Numbered from the stretch's first letter, positions 42,501 to 50,726 are shown. The stretch is 64,000 nucleotides of DNA from CAYRWR01 sp964428015 (GCA_964428015.1 CAYRWR010000001.1:1-64000), one strand, 5' to 3'. The notes: generated from the sequence alone by a model not told the origin. Numbers and translations: made by a program.

Positions 42501-43250
42501 ATGAAGAAATTATTTCTGACAGGGATATTTTTAGCTGTTATTAGTGTACAAACCTACCCCTGGATGGTATTCCGCGGATTTTCACCCAGCGGGGACTATT
42601 GCGGGTTTTATGAAGTCAGCGAAGGCCCCCGCGTGGGAGACAATACCGTACGCTATTTTGTGGTGGATGTTTTAAAAAATGAATATACTGACGTCAAAGG
42701 TCAGTTTATCATCACGGAAGATGATATCAATCAGTACCTTTTAGCGGGAGAAAATACTTACTTCCAGGTCCTGGAAAAAGTGCTGAATGACCGTCTGGAA
42801 AGCTATTATATCGAAGCCAAAAACGCTTTTGAGCTGAATGGCAATATTCCCGGCATAAAAGTCTACCAAAAACCGGAGACATTAAATTGGAATGGTCTGA
42901 CTTTACCTCCTCTCATCCACCAGGCAGAAATGGATATCCCCCGTGAAGACGGACAGACCGGAACCTATACTCTGAAGCTGGAGGAAAGACTTGCTCCCGG
43001 AGCAGATAAGGGTCAGAAAATCTTCACTCTGACCTTAATCAGAGACGGCAAGTCCAAAATACTCCAGGCCGACAAGAAACTGTACAAATCCCGACAAGAC
43101 CCTGTTGCTTACTCCCTGGACAGCGTCTATTACTACCAGGGACGTCTAGCGGTATTCATAGACAGCTTTATCCCTGCAGAAACAGAAGCTGGACCTGGAT
43201 ATGCCGGACGGGTACTCATTGTCACCGGAGATTTTAAAATAAAACCATAA
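42501..43250 (+). CDS. Secreted DUF2259-like protein
   Basis: 249 aa. Signal peptide 1-19. The mature part begins 'FRGFSPSGDYCGFYEVSEG' followed by '(V)RYFVVDVLKNEYTD', a pattern of the DUF2259 'predicted secreted protein' family common in spirochaetes, in which propeller-like strands and a C-terminal beta domain are expected. Function unknown. Own promoter; no co-transcribed partner is obvious. Confidence 0.6.
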   Translation: MKKLFLTGIFLAVISVQTYPWMVFRGFSPSGDYCGFYEVSEGPRVGDNTVRYFVVDVLKNEYTDVKGQFIITEDDINQYLLAGENTYFQVLEKVLNDRLESYYIEAKNAFELNGNIPGIKVYQKPETLNWNGLTLPPLIHQAEMDIPREDGQTGTYTLKLEERLAPGADKGQKIFTLTLIRDGKSKILQADKKLYKSRQDPVAYSLDSVYYYQGRLAVFIDSFIPAETEAGPGYAGRVLIVTGDFKIKP

Positions 43251-43337
43251 TAAGAAAACTGGAAAATATTTCTTTTTTTGCCTATAATTCATATAGGTTT
43301 TATTTACATTTCAATTTTTGAAGGAGAGTTGTAGAAC

Positions 43338-43592
43338 ATGGCTTATATCCATCATCTAACCAGCCACCCTCTCTTTTTAGTATTTTTTCTACTCAAGGCT
43401 TTGATTGTTTTTAACGGTCTTTTTTTTCTGAAAAAAAAACTGCCTCATATAAACCCCGACCCCTTCGGTATCAGGCAGCTGCATGACCATACCGCTCAGG
43501 CCCTGGGGATAATCAGTCTGGGGTTTAGTATTTTTATTATGGTGAGCCTGACAGCCCGGTTTCTGCAGAACAGGAATATTGTTAATTTATAA
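43338..43592 (+). CDS. Small membrane protein, unknown
   Basis: 84 aa. Two hydrophobic helices (about 12-31 and 54-75) around a polar loop with 'FGIRQLHDHTAQALG'. ATG follows AAGGAGAG. A TATAAT lies about 50 bp upstream with a weak TGGAAA -35. No family recognised. The helical pattern and ribosome site make it likely to be real. Confidence 0.55.
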   Translation: MAYIHHLTSHPLFLVFFLLKALIVFNGLFFLKKKLPHINPDPFGIRQLHDHTAQALGIISLGFSIFIMVSLTARFLQNRNIVNL

Positions 43593-44014
43593 TTGTTTAT
43601 GAGTTCAAAATCAATCCGTTTAAATTATTTCTAAAATTTTTTTTCAACCAAGTAAAATTAATGACGTTAACCTGCAAAATAAATTCATACCCCGAAGCAT
43701 CCATTAAGTACCTCCAGTCTACTAACAGGCACCCCGGAGCAACTAAAAGCTCCCTTTGAGGTACAATAAGGTACCTCCGGGCTCCGGTTTAGTACCTCTG
43801 AGGTATTAAAAGGTATCTCCGGGGTAGTAATTAGTACCTTTGAGATATAAAAAGGCACCTTGGAGGTACTAATTTGTACCTCTGAGCTCCGGCTTAGTAC
43901 CTTTAAGGTACTAATATCTCTCTTACTCTGGACTAAATGATTCCGCCCTTCATAACACCCCTCCGTGCCCTTTGTGCCTTTGTGAGACCCCTTCCCCCCT
44001 GCCCTACGCCATAC
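43593..44014. other. Intergenic region holding a tandem repeat array
   Basis: No credible gene in 422 bp. AT-rich for the first 110 bp, then the 21-bp array (separate entry), then a C-rich stretch before the terminator of the hcy operon. A frame on the minus strand stays open through the array but has no start codon. Confidence 0.6.
43708..43917. repeat. 21-bp tandem palindrome array, ten units
   Basis: Ten head-to-tail units, eight of exactly 21 bp and two of 20 and 22 bp. Unit starts: 43708, 43729, 43749, 43771, 43792, 43813, 43834, 43855, 43876, 43897. The consensus is GTACCTC-(T/C)-GAGGTA-C/T followed by an AT-rich TAAnnn linker, so each unit is itself an inverted repeat. Copies differ by two to seven bases. 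A further decayed unit may follow at 43918-43938. Confidence 0.9.
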
Positions 44015-44040
44015 AAAAAGCCGGTGCTATAAACACCGGC
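44015..44040 (-). terminator. Terminator of the hcy operon
   Basis: Minus strand: GCCGGTG (44040-44034), 7-nt loop, CACCGGC (44026-44020), then TTTTTG. About 70 bp after the hcyD stop. Confidence 0.82.
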
Positions 44041-44110
44041 TCCTGTTGTTACTGTTGTTGTTTGTTAGGACGTATAGCCATGCGCCCCTATGAAATGCCC
44101 CCTGCGAGCC

Positions 44111-44509
44111 CTAATCCACCACCTCGATCTCCAGCTTCTCCACCACCCCTTTCACGATCGAAAAAGCCTTGAGGTCGGGCTCTTTGGCCGCCAGGGATAA
44201 AATGAGGTATTTAATACCAGGATCATAAGCCAGCTTGATATCCTCCTGGCTAGGTCGGGCGGGGGTGGCCGGATGGCTGTGGTAATTAGCTACCAGGGTC
44301 CGTCCTGCCTCGCGCGCGGCACGTACTGTGTTAAATTGTTCTTTGGGGTCAAAGGAAAAGTGTTCAGGACTGGCATCCACATTGGTAAGGGCGTAGTGTG
44401 TGTCAATGAGGCCGTCCTTTCCCCCCAGGTAGCCGCAGCATTCGTTGGGCAGCTCTTTCAGGCCATGGGCTACAATGGCGTCATATACCGCCCGGGTGAG
44501 ACGAATCAT
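44111..44509 (-). CDS. hcyD: JAMM metalloprotease HcyD (M67)
   Basis: 132 aa, a minimal JAB1/MPN+ domain. Glu23 in 'PNECCGYLGG' and the JAMM motif His77-x-His79-Pro80, Ser87, Asp90 in 'NYHSHPATPARPSQED' give all zinc-site residues. In Wolinella HcyD trims the C-terminal residue of HcyS and later releases homocysteine from its HcyS adduct; in Mycobacterium Mec+ does the same for cysteine. The neighbours hcyS, metY and hcyF make the homocysteine role most likely. Last gene of the operon, 4-bp overlap with tusA. Confidence 0.92.
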   Translation of the reverse strand: MIRLTRAVYDAIVAHGLKELPNECCGYLGGKDGLIDTHYALTNVDASPEHFSFDPKEQFNTVRAAREAGRTLVANYHSHPATPARPSQEDIKLAYDPGIKYLILSLAAKEPDLKAFSIVKGVVEKLEIEVVD

Positions 44510-44730
44510 TTTTGTATCCTGATTTTATGTACTTTGCCCTCTACCGGAGTAATATCCAGGACTTTGTACCCCTGCTCTGTGGCGCTCTTGGGTACGTTTT
44601 CCAGTGGCTCCCCTTCTGTAAGCAGAACCTCCAGGACTTCTCCGGATTCCATTCTGGATAGTGCCAGTTTGGTTTTAACAAAAGTCATGGGACAATGTTC
44701 TCTGGTGATATCGAGATTATGTGTGCTCAT
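44506..44730 (-). CDS. tusA: TusA-family sulfur carrier
   Basis: 74 aa. Short alpha/beta protein with the catalytic Cys13 in C-P-M-T-F-V-K-T-K, the C-P-x-x-x-x-K signature, and a C-terminal beta strand pair. TusA proteins carry persulfide sulfur between enzymes. Here it follows a DsrE-like protein and precedes hcyD, so it may deliver sulfur to the HcyF/HcyS step or accept it from the Sir-TusA fusion. ATG after AAGGAGG. Confidence 0.88.
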   Translation of the reverse strand: MSTHNLDITREHCPMTFVKTKLALSRMESGEVLEVLLTEGEPLENVPKSATEQGYKVLDITPVEGKVHKIRIQK

Positions 44731-44741
44731 GTTCAGCCTCC

Positions 44742-45251
44742 TTAAATAAACAGGCGTTCGCCCCCGGAGGAATACTCCAGGAATTTTGCCACGCCGATAA
44801 CCTCTTTTACCTCGGGTATGAAGTGCTCTTTGGTGGTACCCAGGATGATCATGGACATCTCACAGGCGTAAAGGTTCACGCCCAGGTCGATACTGGCCTG
44901 GAAAAGCTCACCCAGGGTAGCCACGTTGCGTTTCTTCATCATGTGGGTCATAAGAATGGGGGACAAACCGCCGAAATTCAGTCGGGAAAGGGGCAAATGC
45001 CGGGAGCCCCCCTGGAGAAAGTTAAAGAATCGTCCCAGGAAGCCTTTACCTATAGGACGGCGGCCTTTGGCCTTGCGCAGTATGTTCAGCCCCCAGAAGG
45101 TGAAGAACACATTGACTTCATAACCAACCGCGGCGGCCCCGCTGGCCAGGGTAAAAGTAGCGATCAGTTTATCGAAATCCCCTGAAAAACAGATCAGCGA
45201 CAGCCTTTTATTCTCAGGCAGAGGTTTGGGGTTTTGTATATTTTCAGCCAT
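44742..45251 (-). CDS. DsrE/DsrF-like family protein
   Basis: 169 aa. DsrE fold: 'RLSLICFSGDFDKLIATFTL', then 'VNVFFTFWGLNILRK', and a late Cys near residue 129 in 'LYACEMSM', the position of the active cysteine in larger DsrE2-like proteins. These proteins relay persulfide sulfur together with TusA. Its place between hcyF and tusA supports a sulfur-delivery role. ATG after GAGGAG. Confidence 0.85.
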   Translation of the reverse strand: MAENIQNPKPLPENKRLSLICFSGDFDKLIATFTLASGAAAVGYEVNVFFTFWGLNILRKAKGRRPIGKGFLGRFFNFLQGGSRHLPLSRLNFGGLSPILMTHMMKKRNVATLGELFQASIDLGVNLYACEMSMIILGTTKEHFIPEVKEVIGVAKFLEYSSGGERLFI

Positions 45252-45262
45252 GATATTACTCC

Positions 45263-46114
45263 TCAGATAGTTTTTATTTTTATCACCGGCTCTACACCGG
45301 GCTTAACGTCTTTTATATCACAGGGGGCCTGCTCGTAGTCCACCAGCCGGGTAATGGTAGGATGGTCACCGCACACCCCGCAGTTGTGATTCTTTTTGAA
45401 TTTGCTTTCCCTAAAGCGCATATCTTTGGCATTGAAAATCAGAAGCCGGTCGGTGATGAGAGAACCCACCCCGGTCAGATATTTCAGTGCTTCGGCGGCC
45501 TGGATGGTACCCAGCATTCCGGCGATGGCGCCCAGGACCCCGGCTTCGGAGCAGGTGGGGACCAGATTGGCAGGTGGCGGCTCCTTGAAAACACAGCGGT
45601 AGCAAGCGGTCTGTCCCGGTATCACGGTCATGGTCTGGCCGTCAAAGCGCAGGATGCCGCCGTGGGAAAAGGGTATCCCCTCCATGACACAGGCATCGTT
45701 TATCAAAAATTTAGTAGGAAAATTATCCACGCCGTCGATCACAAAATCATATTCCCGGATGATTTCCCGGATATTGGAAGCGTCCAGCCTCTGCCGGTAG
45801 GTGATGACTTTGACATCAGGATTGAGAGCCTGCATTTTTTCTTTAGCTGAGTCTACTTTGGCCTTGCCTACATCCGGGGTAAAATGGATCACCTGACGCT
45901 GTAGATTAGACAGGTCCACCGTGTCAAAATCCAGGATACCGATAGTACCTACTCCGGCGGCTGCCAGGTACAGGGCTATGGGCGCGCCCAGTCCGCCCGC
46001 CCCAATGACCAGGACTTTGCCGGCCAGGAGCTTTTCCTGTCCCTCCACCCCCACATCTTTTAACAGGATGTGACGGCTGTATCTTTCTAATTGATCTTCG
46101 CTAAAATCATACAT
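45263..46114 (-). CDS. hcyF: E1-like adenylyltransferase HcyF (ThiF/MoeB family)
   Basis: 283 aa from the ATG behind AAGGAG; a longer reading overlaps metY and lacks a site. Rossmann ATP site 'GAGGLG' 38-43, Asp62 and Arg73 of the nucleotide pocket, zinc cysteines Cys171/Cys174 and Cys245/Cys248. There is no rhodanese domain. It should adenylate the C-terminal glycine of HcyS, after which sulfide or a carrier persulfide yields the thiocarboxylate. ThiF or MoeB for thiamin or molybdopterin are alternatives, but no thi or moa genes are close. Confidence 0.9.
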   Translation of the reverse strand: MYDFSEDQLERYSRHILLKDVGVEGQEKLLAGKVLVIGAGGLGAPIALYLAAAGVGTIGILDFDTVDLSNLQRQVIHFTPDVGKAKVDSAKEKMQALNPDVKVITYRQRLDASNIREIIREYDFVIDGVDNFPTKFLINDACVMEGIPFSHGGILRFDGQTMTVIPGQTACYRCVFKEPPPANLVPTCSEAGVLGAIAGMLGTIQAAEALKYLTGVGSLITDRLLIFNAKDMRFRESKFKKNHNCGVCGDHPTITRLVDYEQAPCDIKDVKPGVEPVIKIKTI

Positions 46115-46124
46115 AATAGTCTCC

Positions 46125-47366
46125 TTATCGGGCCTGTACCTGAGACCAGGCCTGGGCCAGGTCTTCCAGAATATCATCGATATCCTCTATCCCCACGGAA
46201 AACCGCAGAGTAGAGTCCCCTACCCTCATGGCGTTTTTTTGCTCCGGGGTAAAATCCACAAATATTGTGGAGGCGGGGTGTATCATCAGACTCTTATTAT
46301 CATTGATATTGGTGGCTCTTTTAATGAGCCGTAACCCGTCCATAAAGGCAAAGCACTGCTCCTTGTCCTCCAGGTCAAAAGTCAGAATACCCCCGAAACC
46401 CCGGGGTAAATATTCTTGAGCCTGTTCATAATACTCGCTGGAGGCCAGGCCGGGATAATTCACTTTTTTAACCCAGGGCTCTTTCTCCAGGTGTCGGGCT
46501 GTGACCAGGGCATTGAGGGAAGAGCGCTCCACGCGCAGGGCCAGAGTCTCCAGACCCAGGGTCTGCAGATAGGCATTATGAGGGCTCATGCAGGTACCCA
46601 GATTGCGGTAGACTTCGGCTCTTAGTTTATGCAGAAAGTTCATCCTGCCAAAAGCCCGCGCGTCCCTGGCCAGCTTGGGATTTTGACTCCAGTCAAAACT
46701 GCCGTGATCGATGATGACTCCGCCGATGGTGGTACCCCCCCCGCTGATATATTTGGTGGAAGACTGCATCTCTATGTCTACCCCCAAATTGTGGGCATCA
46801 AAGAGATAGGAAGTGGTCACAGTATTATCCACCACCAGGGGGACATGATGCCGGTGCGCGATCTCTGACAGCCCGCGGAAGTCAGCAACCCCCATCTGGG
46901 GATTGGAGATGGTCTCCACGAATAACAGACGGCTGTGATCATCCAAAGCGGCTTCTACTGCTTTCAAGTCATAAGGGTCCACTATTCTGGCCTCCAGTCC
47001 CCAATCGCGCAGGGTGGTGTCGGCCAATGATGTAGTATGTCCAAACAGGAATTTGGACAACACAATATTGTCGCCATTTCCGGCCAGGGCCAGGATGATA
47101 TTGCTGATAGCAGCCATGCCGGAAGAAACAGCTATAGTACCCAGGCCTCCGGACAGGAGATTTATCTTTTCTTCAAACTCGGCCACGCTGGGATTGGTTA
47201 TCCTGCTGTAGGAATGAGCGGCTATCTGGCCCCGGAAGGCCTTCTCCATATCACGTGCATTGCTGTACTCGAAAGACGCGGTATCGTACACCGGGCGCCG
47301 TATAGCTCCGAATGTGTCCTGGTTCTTGTTCAGGCCGTGAATGGCCCTGGTAGTAAATCCCTTCAA
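46125..47366 (-). CDS. metY: O-acetylhomoserine sulfhydrylase-like PLP enzyme (MetY)
   Basis: 413 aa. Cys/Met-metabolism fold-type I enzyme: 'YSRITNPSVAEFEEKI' for phosphate binding, PLP Lys205 in 'SSTKYISGGGTTIGG' and 'PHNAYLQTLGLETLALRVER'. In the protein-thiocarboxylate route it joins HcyS-COSH to O-acetylhomoserine. It overlaps hcyS by 4 bp (ATGA), which fits an obligate partner. Use of free sulfide is also possible. Confidence 0.93.
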   Translation of the reverse strand: MKGFTTRAIHGLNKNQDTFGAIRRPVYDTASFEYSNARDMEKAFRGQIAAHSYSRITNPSVAEFEEKINLLSGGLGTIAVSSGMAAISNIILALAGNGDNIVLSKFLFGHTTSLADTTLRDWGLEARIVDPYDLKAVEAALDDHSRLLFVETISNPQMGVADFRGLSEIAHRHHVPLVVDNTVTTSYLFDAHNLGVDIEMQSSTKYISGGGTTIGGVIIDHGSFDWSQNPKLARDARAFGRMNFLHKLRAEVYRNLGTCMSPHNAYLQTLGLETLALRVERSSLNALVTARHLEKEPWVKKVNYPGLASSEYYEQAQEYLPRGFGGILTFDLEDKEQCFAFMDGLRLIKRATNINDNKSLMIHPASTIFVDFTPEQKNAMRVGDSTLRFSVGIEDIDDILEDLAQAWSQVQAR

Positions 47367-47575
47367 GAAGCTCCACCTCCCATAAAATATAAAAAGTCCA
47401 CTTCATCATTTTCTCTGACCTGAGTATCGTTATAGTTTTCTCTGTCCACAAACTCCTGGTTAAGCTGGACCGAAACCATATCGGGGGATTCTACTTTTAA
47501 AGCTGCCAGTAAATCAGTAATAGAAATCACATCACCAGCCAGTTCCTGTTTATCTCCGTTTACGGTTAATTTCAT
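47363..47575 (-). CDS. hcyS: Ubiquitin-like sulfur carrier HcyS with a blocked C-terminus
   Basis: 70 aa beta-grasp protein of the ThiS/MoaD type: 'MKLTVNGDKQEL' to '(E)NDEVDFLYFMGGG'. Mature carriers end in Gly-Gly; here the end is G66-G67-G68-A69-S70, so one or more residues must be removed first, as HcyD does in Wolinella. First gene of the six-gene operon, with AGGAGG before the ATG and a strong promoter carrying a palindromic operator. Confidence 0.93.
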   Translation of the reverse strand: MKLTVNGDKQELAGDVISITDLLAALKVESPDMVSVQLNQEFVDRENYNDTQVRENDEVDFLYFMGGGAS

Positions 47576-47597
47576 GAAAATCCTCCTAACACTATTA

Positions 47598-47618
47598 ATA
47601 CTATCAACTAGGTAGTAT
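47598..47618. promoter_or_regulatory. Palindromic operator of the hcyS operon
   Basis: ATACTAT (47598-47604), CAACTAG, GTAGTAT (47612-47618), read on the plus strand, inside a longer perfect inverted repeat TATTAATACTA ... TAGTATTAATA. It begins 1 bp after the -10 and covers the predicted transcription start. 18 of 21 positions agree with the site at 57710-57730 in front of sir. Confidence 0.85.
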
Positions 47619-47619
47619 T

Positions 47620-47648
47620 AATATAAAGAAAAAAGAGATGTTTGTCAA
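47620..47648 (-). promoter_or_regulatory. Promoter of the hcyS operon
   Basis: Minus strand TTGACA (47648-47643), 17 nt, TATATT (47625-47620). Confidence 0.85.
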
Positions 47649-47816
47649 GTATTTCATAGTGTTTTTGTAGTGTTTTTTTTCATGGGAAAGAAATGAATCG
47701 GGAAGCAGTTTTACTGCTTTGACTCCTCTAACTTGCGTTTCAGGTTAATTTACATTATTCTATATTAGTATATTAATTAACAAGAAAGAGTAAAAGACAG
47801 CTAGAAACAGGTGAAT

Positions 47817-48953
47817 ATGGAAAAAACAGATATTCTCATTATCGGAGCCGGTCCCTATGGAATAGGATTGGCCAACGAACTTCAGCACCAGGGTCTGGAT
47901 TTCAGGATTTGCGGCCAACCCTTTTCTTTGTGGCTGAAACACACCCTGGATAACCTGGTTCTCAAGACCAGCTGGCATACCTCAGAAATTTTTAGTCGTG
48001 ATCACCGCTTTTCGGTAGTGAACTTCCTCAGGACACACTATCCCCGTGACTGGAAAAAAAAGCTGGCAGCTCCCGTTCCCATTGGGCTTTACCGGGAATA
48101 TATACAGACTGTACTTAGTGAGATCAGTTTTCCTGTGGATGAATCTTTTGTAACTCAACTGGAAAACAGAGACGGACATTTCCTGGCAGTGCTGGACAGC
48201 GGAAAAAAAATAGAAGCCCGTCAGGTCATCATAGCTACCGGTATCGAACCTCACCGCTACCTGCCCGACGCTCTATGTACTCTACCTCGTGACAAAGTGA
48301 TTCATAGCTGGTACACAAATCAATATTCCGATCTGCAGAATAAAGACATCATCGTTATAGGGCGGGGACAATCCGCGGGAGACGCCATCCAGTATTTAAA
48401 GGAAAAGAGTAACCGTATTACCTGGGTATTGAGACATGATCCTATATTTTACGCAGAACCTTTAAATCTGCCTCTGCCCCTTTTTAATCTGGTACTGAAA
48501 ATCTCACCCTGGTTTTATTTTCTACCTTCAGTGGCTAAATCCCGATTTGCTAAAAGATTCAGTTTACCAACCATATCACCCGCGATTCAAAGCTCACTGC
48601 AATCTGAAGGAATAATAAGACTATATGAAGATGCTGCAGACATGGAATTGGAATTGAGAAACCAGAAAATCTATTCCCGTGAAGTTCAGGAAAACTATGA
48701 TGTGGTGATCGCAGCTACCGGCTATCGTTATAGCCTGGACAACCTGCGTTTTTTGAGGCCTGAACTTTCAGCCCTGATAAAATCACAGGATGGTATCCCC
48801 TGGGTAGATTATAACTTTGAGACCAGTGTACCAGGCCTGTTTGCTATAGGGGGGATCAGTGAACCCAGCTACGGACCTGCTCAGCGATTTATGATGGGAG
48901 CCTATCATTCCACCTTCAGATTGGGAAAACTCTTTTCCCGTCGTCTGAAATAA
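47817..48953 (+). CDS. FAD/NAD(P)-binding oxidoreductase (flavin monooxygenase-like)
   Basis: 378 aa. N-terminal dinucleotide motif 'ILIIGAGPYGIGLA', second Rossmann motif 'IIVIGRGQSAGDAI' near 180 and the late 'VIAATGYRY' and 'GLFAIGG' segments are typical of FAD-dependent NAD(P)H oxidoreductases related to flavin monooxygenases and ornithine hydroxylases. The substrate is unknown. GTG at 47811 is an alternative start; neither start has a good ribosome site. It is divergent from hcyS. A weak promoter TTGCGT-17-TATTCT (47733-47761) lies upstream. Confidence 0.75.
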   Translation: MEKTDILIIGAGPYGIGLANELQHQGLDFRICGQPFSLWLKHTLDNLVLKTSWHTSEIFSRDHRFSVVNFLRTHYPRDWKKKLAAPVPIGLYREYIQTVLSEISFPVDESFVTQLENRDGHFLAVLDSGKKIEARQVIIATGIEPHRYLPDALCTLPRDKVIHSWYTNQYSDLQNKDIIVIGRGQSAGDAIQYLKEKSNRITWVLRHDPIFYAEPLNLPLPLFNLVLKISPWFYFLPSVAKSRFAKRFSLPTISPAIQSSLQSEGIIRLYEDAADMELELRNQKIYSREVQENYDVVIAATGYRYSLDNLRFLRPELSALIKSQDGIPWVDYNFETSVPGLFAIGGISEPSYGPAQRFMMGAYHSTFRLGKLFSRRLK

Positions 48954-48958
48954 TTCTT

Positions 48959-49723
48959 TCACAACAAAAAAGGAAATATCGCCTTTCTGTTTAGCGGGTA
49001 ATCCGGAAAATGATTATGATACCAGCGGTGGTGCTGCAGTGCCCGGGGCAGTAGATTTGCCACCGTCCACAGCCAGAAGGCTAATCCAGCCAGACTCCAG
49101 GTCATAAGCGCCCATCCTCCCCAGATCAGGATTTCACCCAGATAATTGGGACAGGAAATGTACTCATACAACCCTCCCCTGGGTATAGAATAAGCCTGTT
49201 TGTCCTCTACACGGAGACGGCGTAAAACTGTATCTGCCCATCGATTAATAATATAACCGGTAATGAATACCAATACTCCCCCCAGAAATCTGGGATCAGT
49301 CAACCAGGCTAGACCATAGCGGTCAGTCGGGGCCAGATAATAGATCCAGCCTGCCTGTAATGTTACATTAACCAGTTGAAAGGCAAAGGCCATACCAGCC
49401 ACTAGAAGGGGCATTCCTTTATCCTCCCGGATCAGCCAGGGAAAAACAAGAACCCTCTGACCATAATGGATAAACCACACCGCCATCATAACTACACCAG
49501 TGATTCCCTGACGATGTGGACTAAGAAAGAATAACAGCAGGTACAGCCAGATTGTAGGGGATTCCATCAACATCCAGCCTATACGACTGTTGATACGGGG
49601 ACCCCAGCCTTTGACTCCATAGCGTCCATAGGGCGCTGGAATAAATAACAGAACTACAAAAAAGACAATAGAGGAGATCATGAAACCGTATAAAAATATA
49701 TTGTACATTTTTTCTGATAGCAT
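48959..49723 (-). CDS. Steroid 5-alpha-reductase-like membrane enzyme (DUF1295/SRD5A family)
   Basis: 254 aa with about six membrane segments. The C-terminal third has the family signature 'IPRGGLYEYISCPNYLGEI' and 'IWGGWALMTWSLAG', the NADPH-binding end of 3-oxo-5-alpha-steroid 4-dehydrogenases and ICMT-like proteins. Bacterial members reduce or methylate unknown lipids. It is convergent with the FAD oxidoreductase, with 5 bp between the genes, inside the sulfur island. A lipid substrate is plausible, identity unknown. Confidence 0.78.
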   Translation of the reverse strand: MLSEKMYNIFLYGFMISSIVFFVVLLFIPAPYGRYGVKGWGPRINSRIGWMLMESPTIWLYLLLFFLSPHRQGITGVVMMAVWFIHYGQRVLVFPWLIREDKGMPLLVAGMAFAFQLVNVTLQAGWIYYLAPTDRYGLAWLTDPRFLGGVLVFITGYIINRWADTVLRRLRVEDKQAYSIPRGGLYEYISCPNYLGEILIWGGWALMTWSLAGLAFWLWTVANLLPRALQHHRWYHNHFPDYPLNRKAIFPFLL

Positions 49724-49747
49724 TTTTTTCCTGGATTGATTTTGTTC

Positions 49748-49782
49748 ATTATAATGCCTTCCTTTAAAAAAGGCATTATAAT
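49748..49782. other. Long AT-rich hairpin between hemA and the SRD5A-like gene
   Basis: ATTATAATGCCTT (49748-49760) and AAGGCATTATAAT (49770-49782) pair perfectly over 13 bp with a 9-nt loop. There is no adjacent T run, so it may be a weak terminator of the hem operon, an mRNA-stabilising stem or a protein site. Confidence 0.6.
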
Positions 49783-49826
49783 TACGTTTATATAATTTTG
49801 TTTTTCTAAGACTACTTTCTAAGTTT

Positions 49827-50726
49827 TTAAGAAGATAAATTATTATTTATGAATCTGTTCTGAAAAGTATTGAATTCTTCCAGTACGATTTCTTCCGCCT
49901 TTTCCAGCTCTTGTTTTCTGTTTTGTAAATTCTGGTCGACCCTTGACTCAATTTCCGGTATGGTGAAGAGGGTGACCCCGGAAAGATTCCCAATTTCGGG
50001 ATCTACATCTCTGGGTACAGCCAAATCTATTATAAGCATTTTTCTATTCCGGGGAAATGCGGAAAATGGGACAATATAATGGGGAGCTGATGAAGCGCAG
50101 ACAAGAATATCCGTTCTATTCAACTCCGGAATCAAATCTGAAAAAGTTAAAGCTGAAACACCCATCTCCCTGGCCAACCTCAAAGCACTTTGATATGTTC
50201 TATTTGAAATAAAAATGGTTCTCCCTCCCAGTGACACTAATTGGCGGACAATATTTCGATTCAGATGATTCACCCCAATAATCAGAATATGTGCATTATT
50301 CAGTCTGGTTACCTGCTTACGAATAATTTCCACTGCTGCATGTGCATGCGACATAGCCCCTCGTGCAATACCGGTATGAGCCCGGACTTTTTTACCTACC
50401 ATTATAGCCTTCTGAAAAAGAATATTCAGGTTTCTTGAAGAAGTTTTATCAGCAAGAGCTTTACAATAGGCCTGCCTGACCTGACTCTGAATCTGGTTTT
50501 CACCAATTATAGGGGACTCCAGACCCGCAGCAATCCTAAAAAGCCTTAAAATAATTTTGGGATCTTCTATAAAACCTGGCGTGTTTTCATCATCAAAATA
50601 TATCTCTACCCTATCGCAAGTCTGCAGATATACACAATGATTGAATTTCAGATTATGTAATTTTTTAATAAAGTCTTCCCGTTCTTCGAGAGAATAATTA
50701 GAATCTTTATACATTAATTTAATCAT
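49827..50726 (-). CDS. hemA: Glutamyl-tRNA reductase
   Basis: 299 aa from the ATG at 50726, which overlaps the met8 stop by 8 bp; longer readings run far into met8. Catalytic Cys37 in 'LQTCDRVEIY' (the usual N of T-C-N-R is Asp), 'ESPIIGENQIQSQVRQAY', and the NADPH-binding 'ILIIGVNHLNRNIVRQL'. The N-terminal catalytic domain is shorter than usual by about 25 residues. It makes glutamate-1-semialdehyde from glutamyl-tRNA, the first tetrapyrrole step. Last gene of the siroheme run. Confidence 0.9.
   Translation of the reverse strand: MIKLMYKDSNYSLEEREDFIKKLHNLKFNHCVYLQTCDRVEIYFDDENTPGFIEDPKIILRLFRIAAGLESPIIGENQIQSQVRQAYCKALADKTSSRNLNILFQKAIMVGKKVRAHTGIARGAMSHAHAAVEIIRKQVTRLNNAHILIIGVNHLNRNIVRQLVSLGGRTIFISNRTYQSALRLAREMGVSALTFSDLIPELNRTDILVCASSAPHYIVPFSAFPRNRKMLIIDLAVPRDVDPEIGNLSGVTLFTIPEIESRVDQNLQNRKQELEKAEEIVLEEFNTFQNRFINNNLSS

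Noticed and set aside
43708..43917. CRISPR-like array
   Set aside because: Units are contiguous 21-bp repeats with only a 6-bp linker, the copies are divergent and there are no unique spacers or cas genes.
45263..47575. Thiamin thiazole or molybdopterin synthesis by the ThiS/ThiF pair
   Set aside because: No thiG, thiH, moaE or moeA is near, while metY, hcyD and the blocked HcyS tail fit homocysteine formation.
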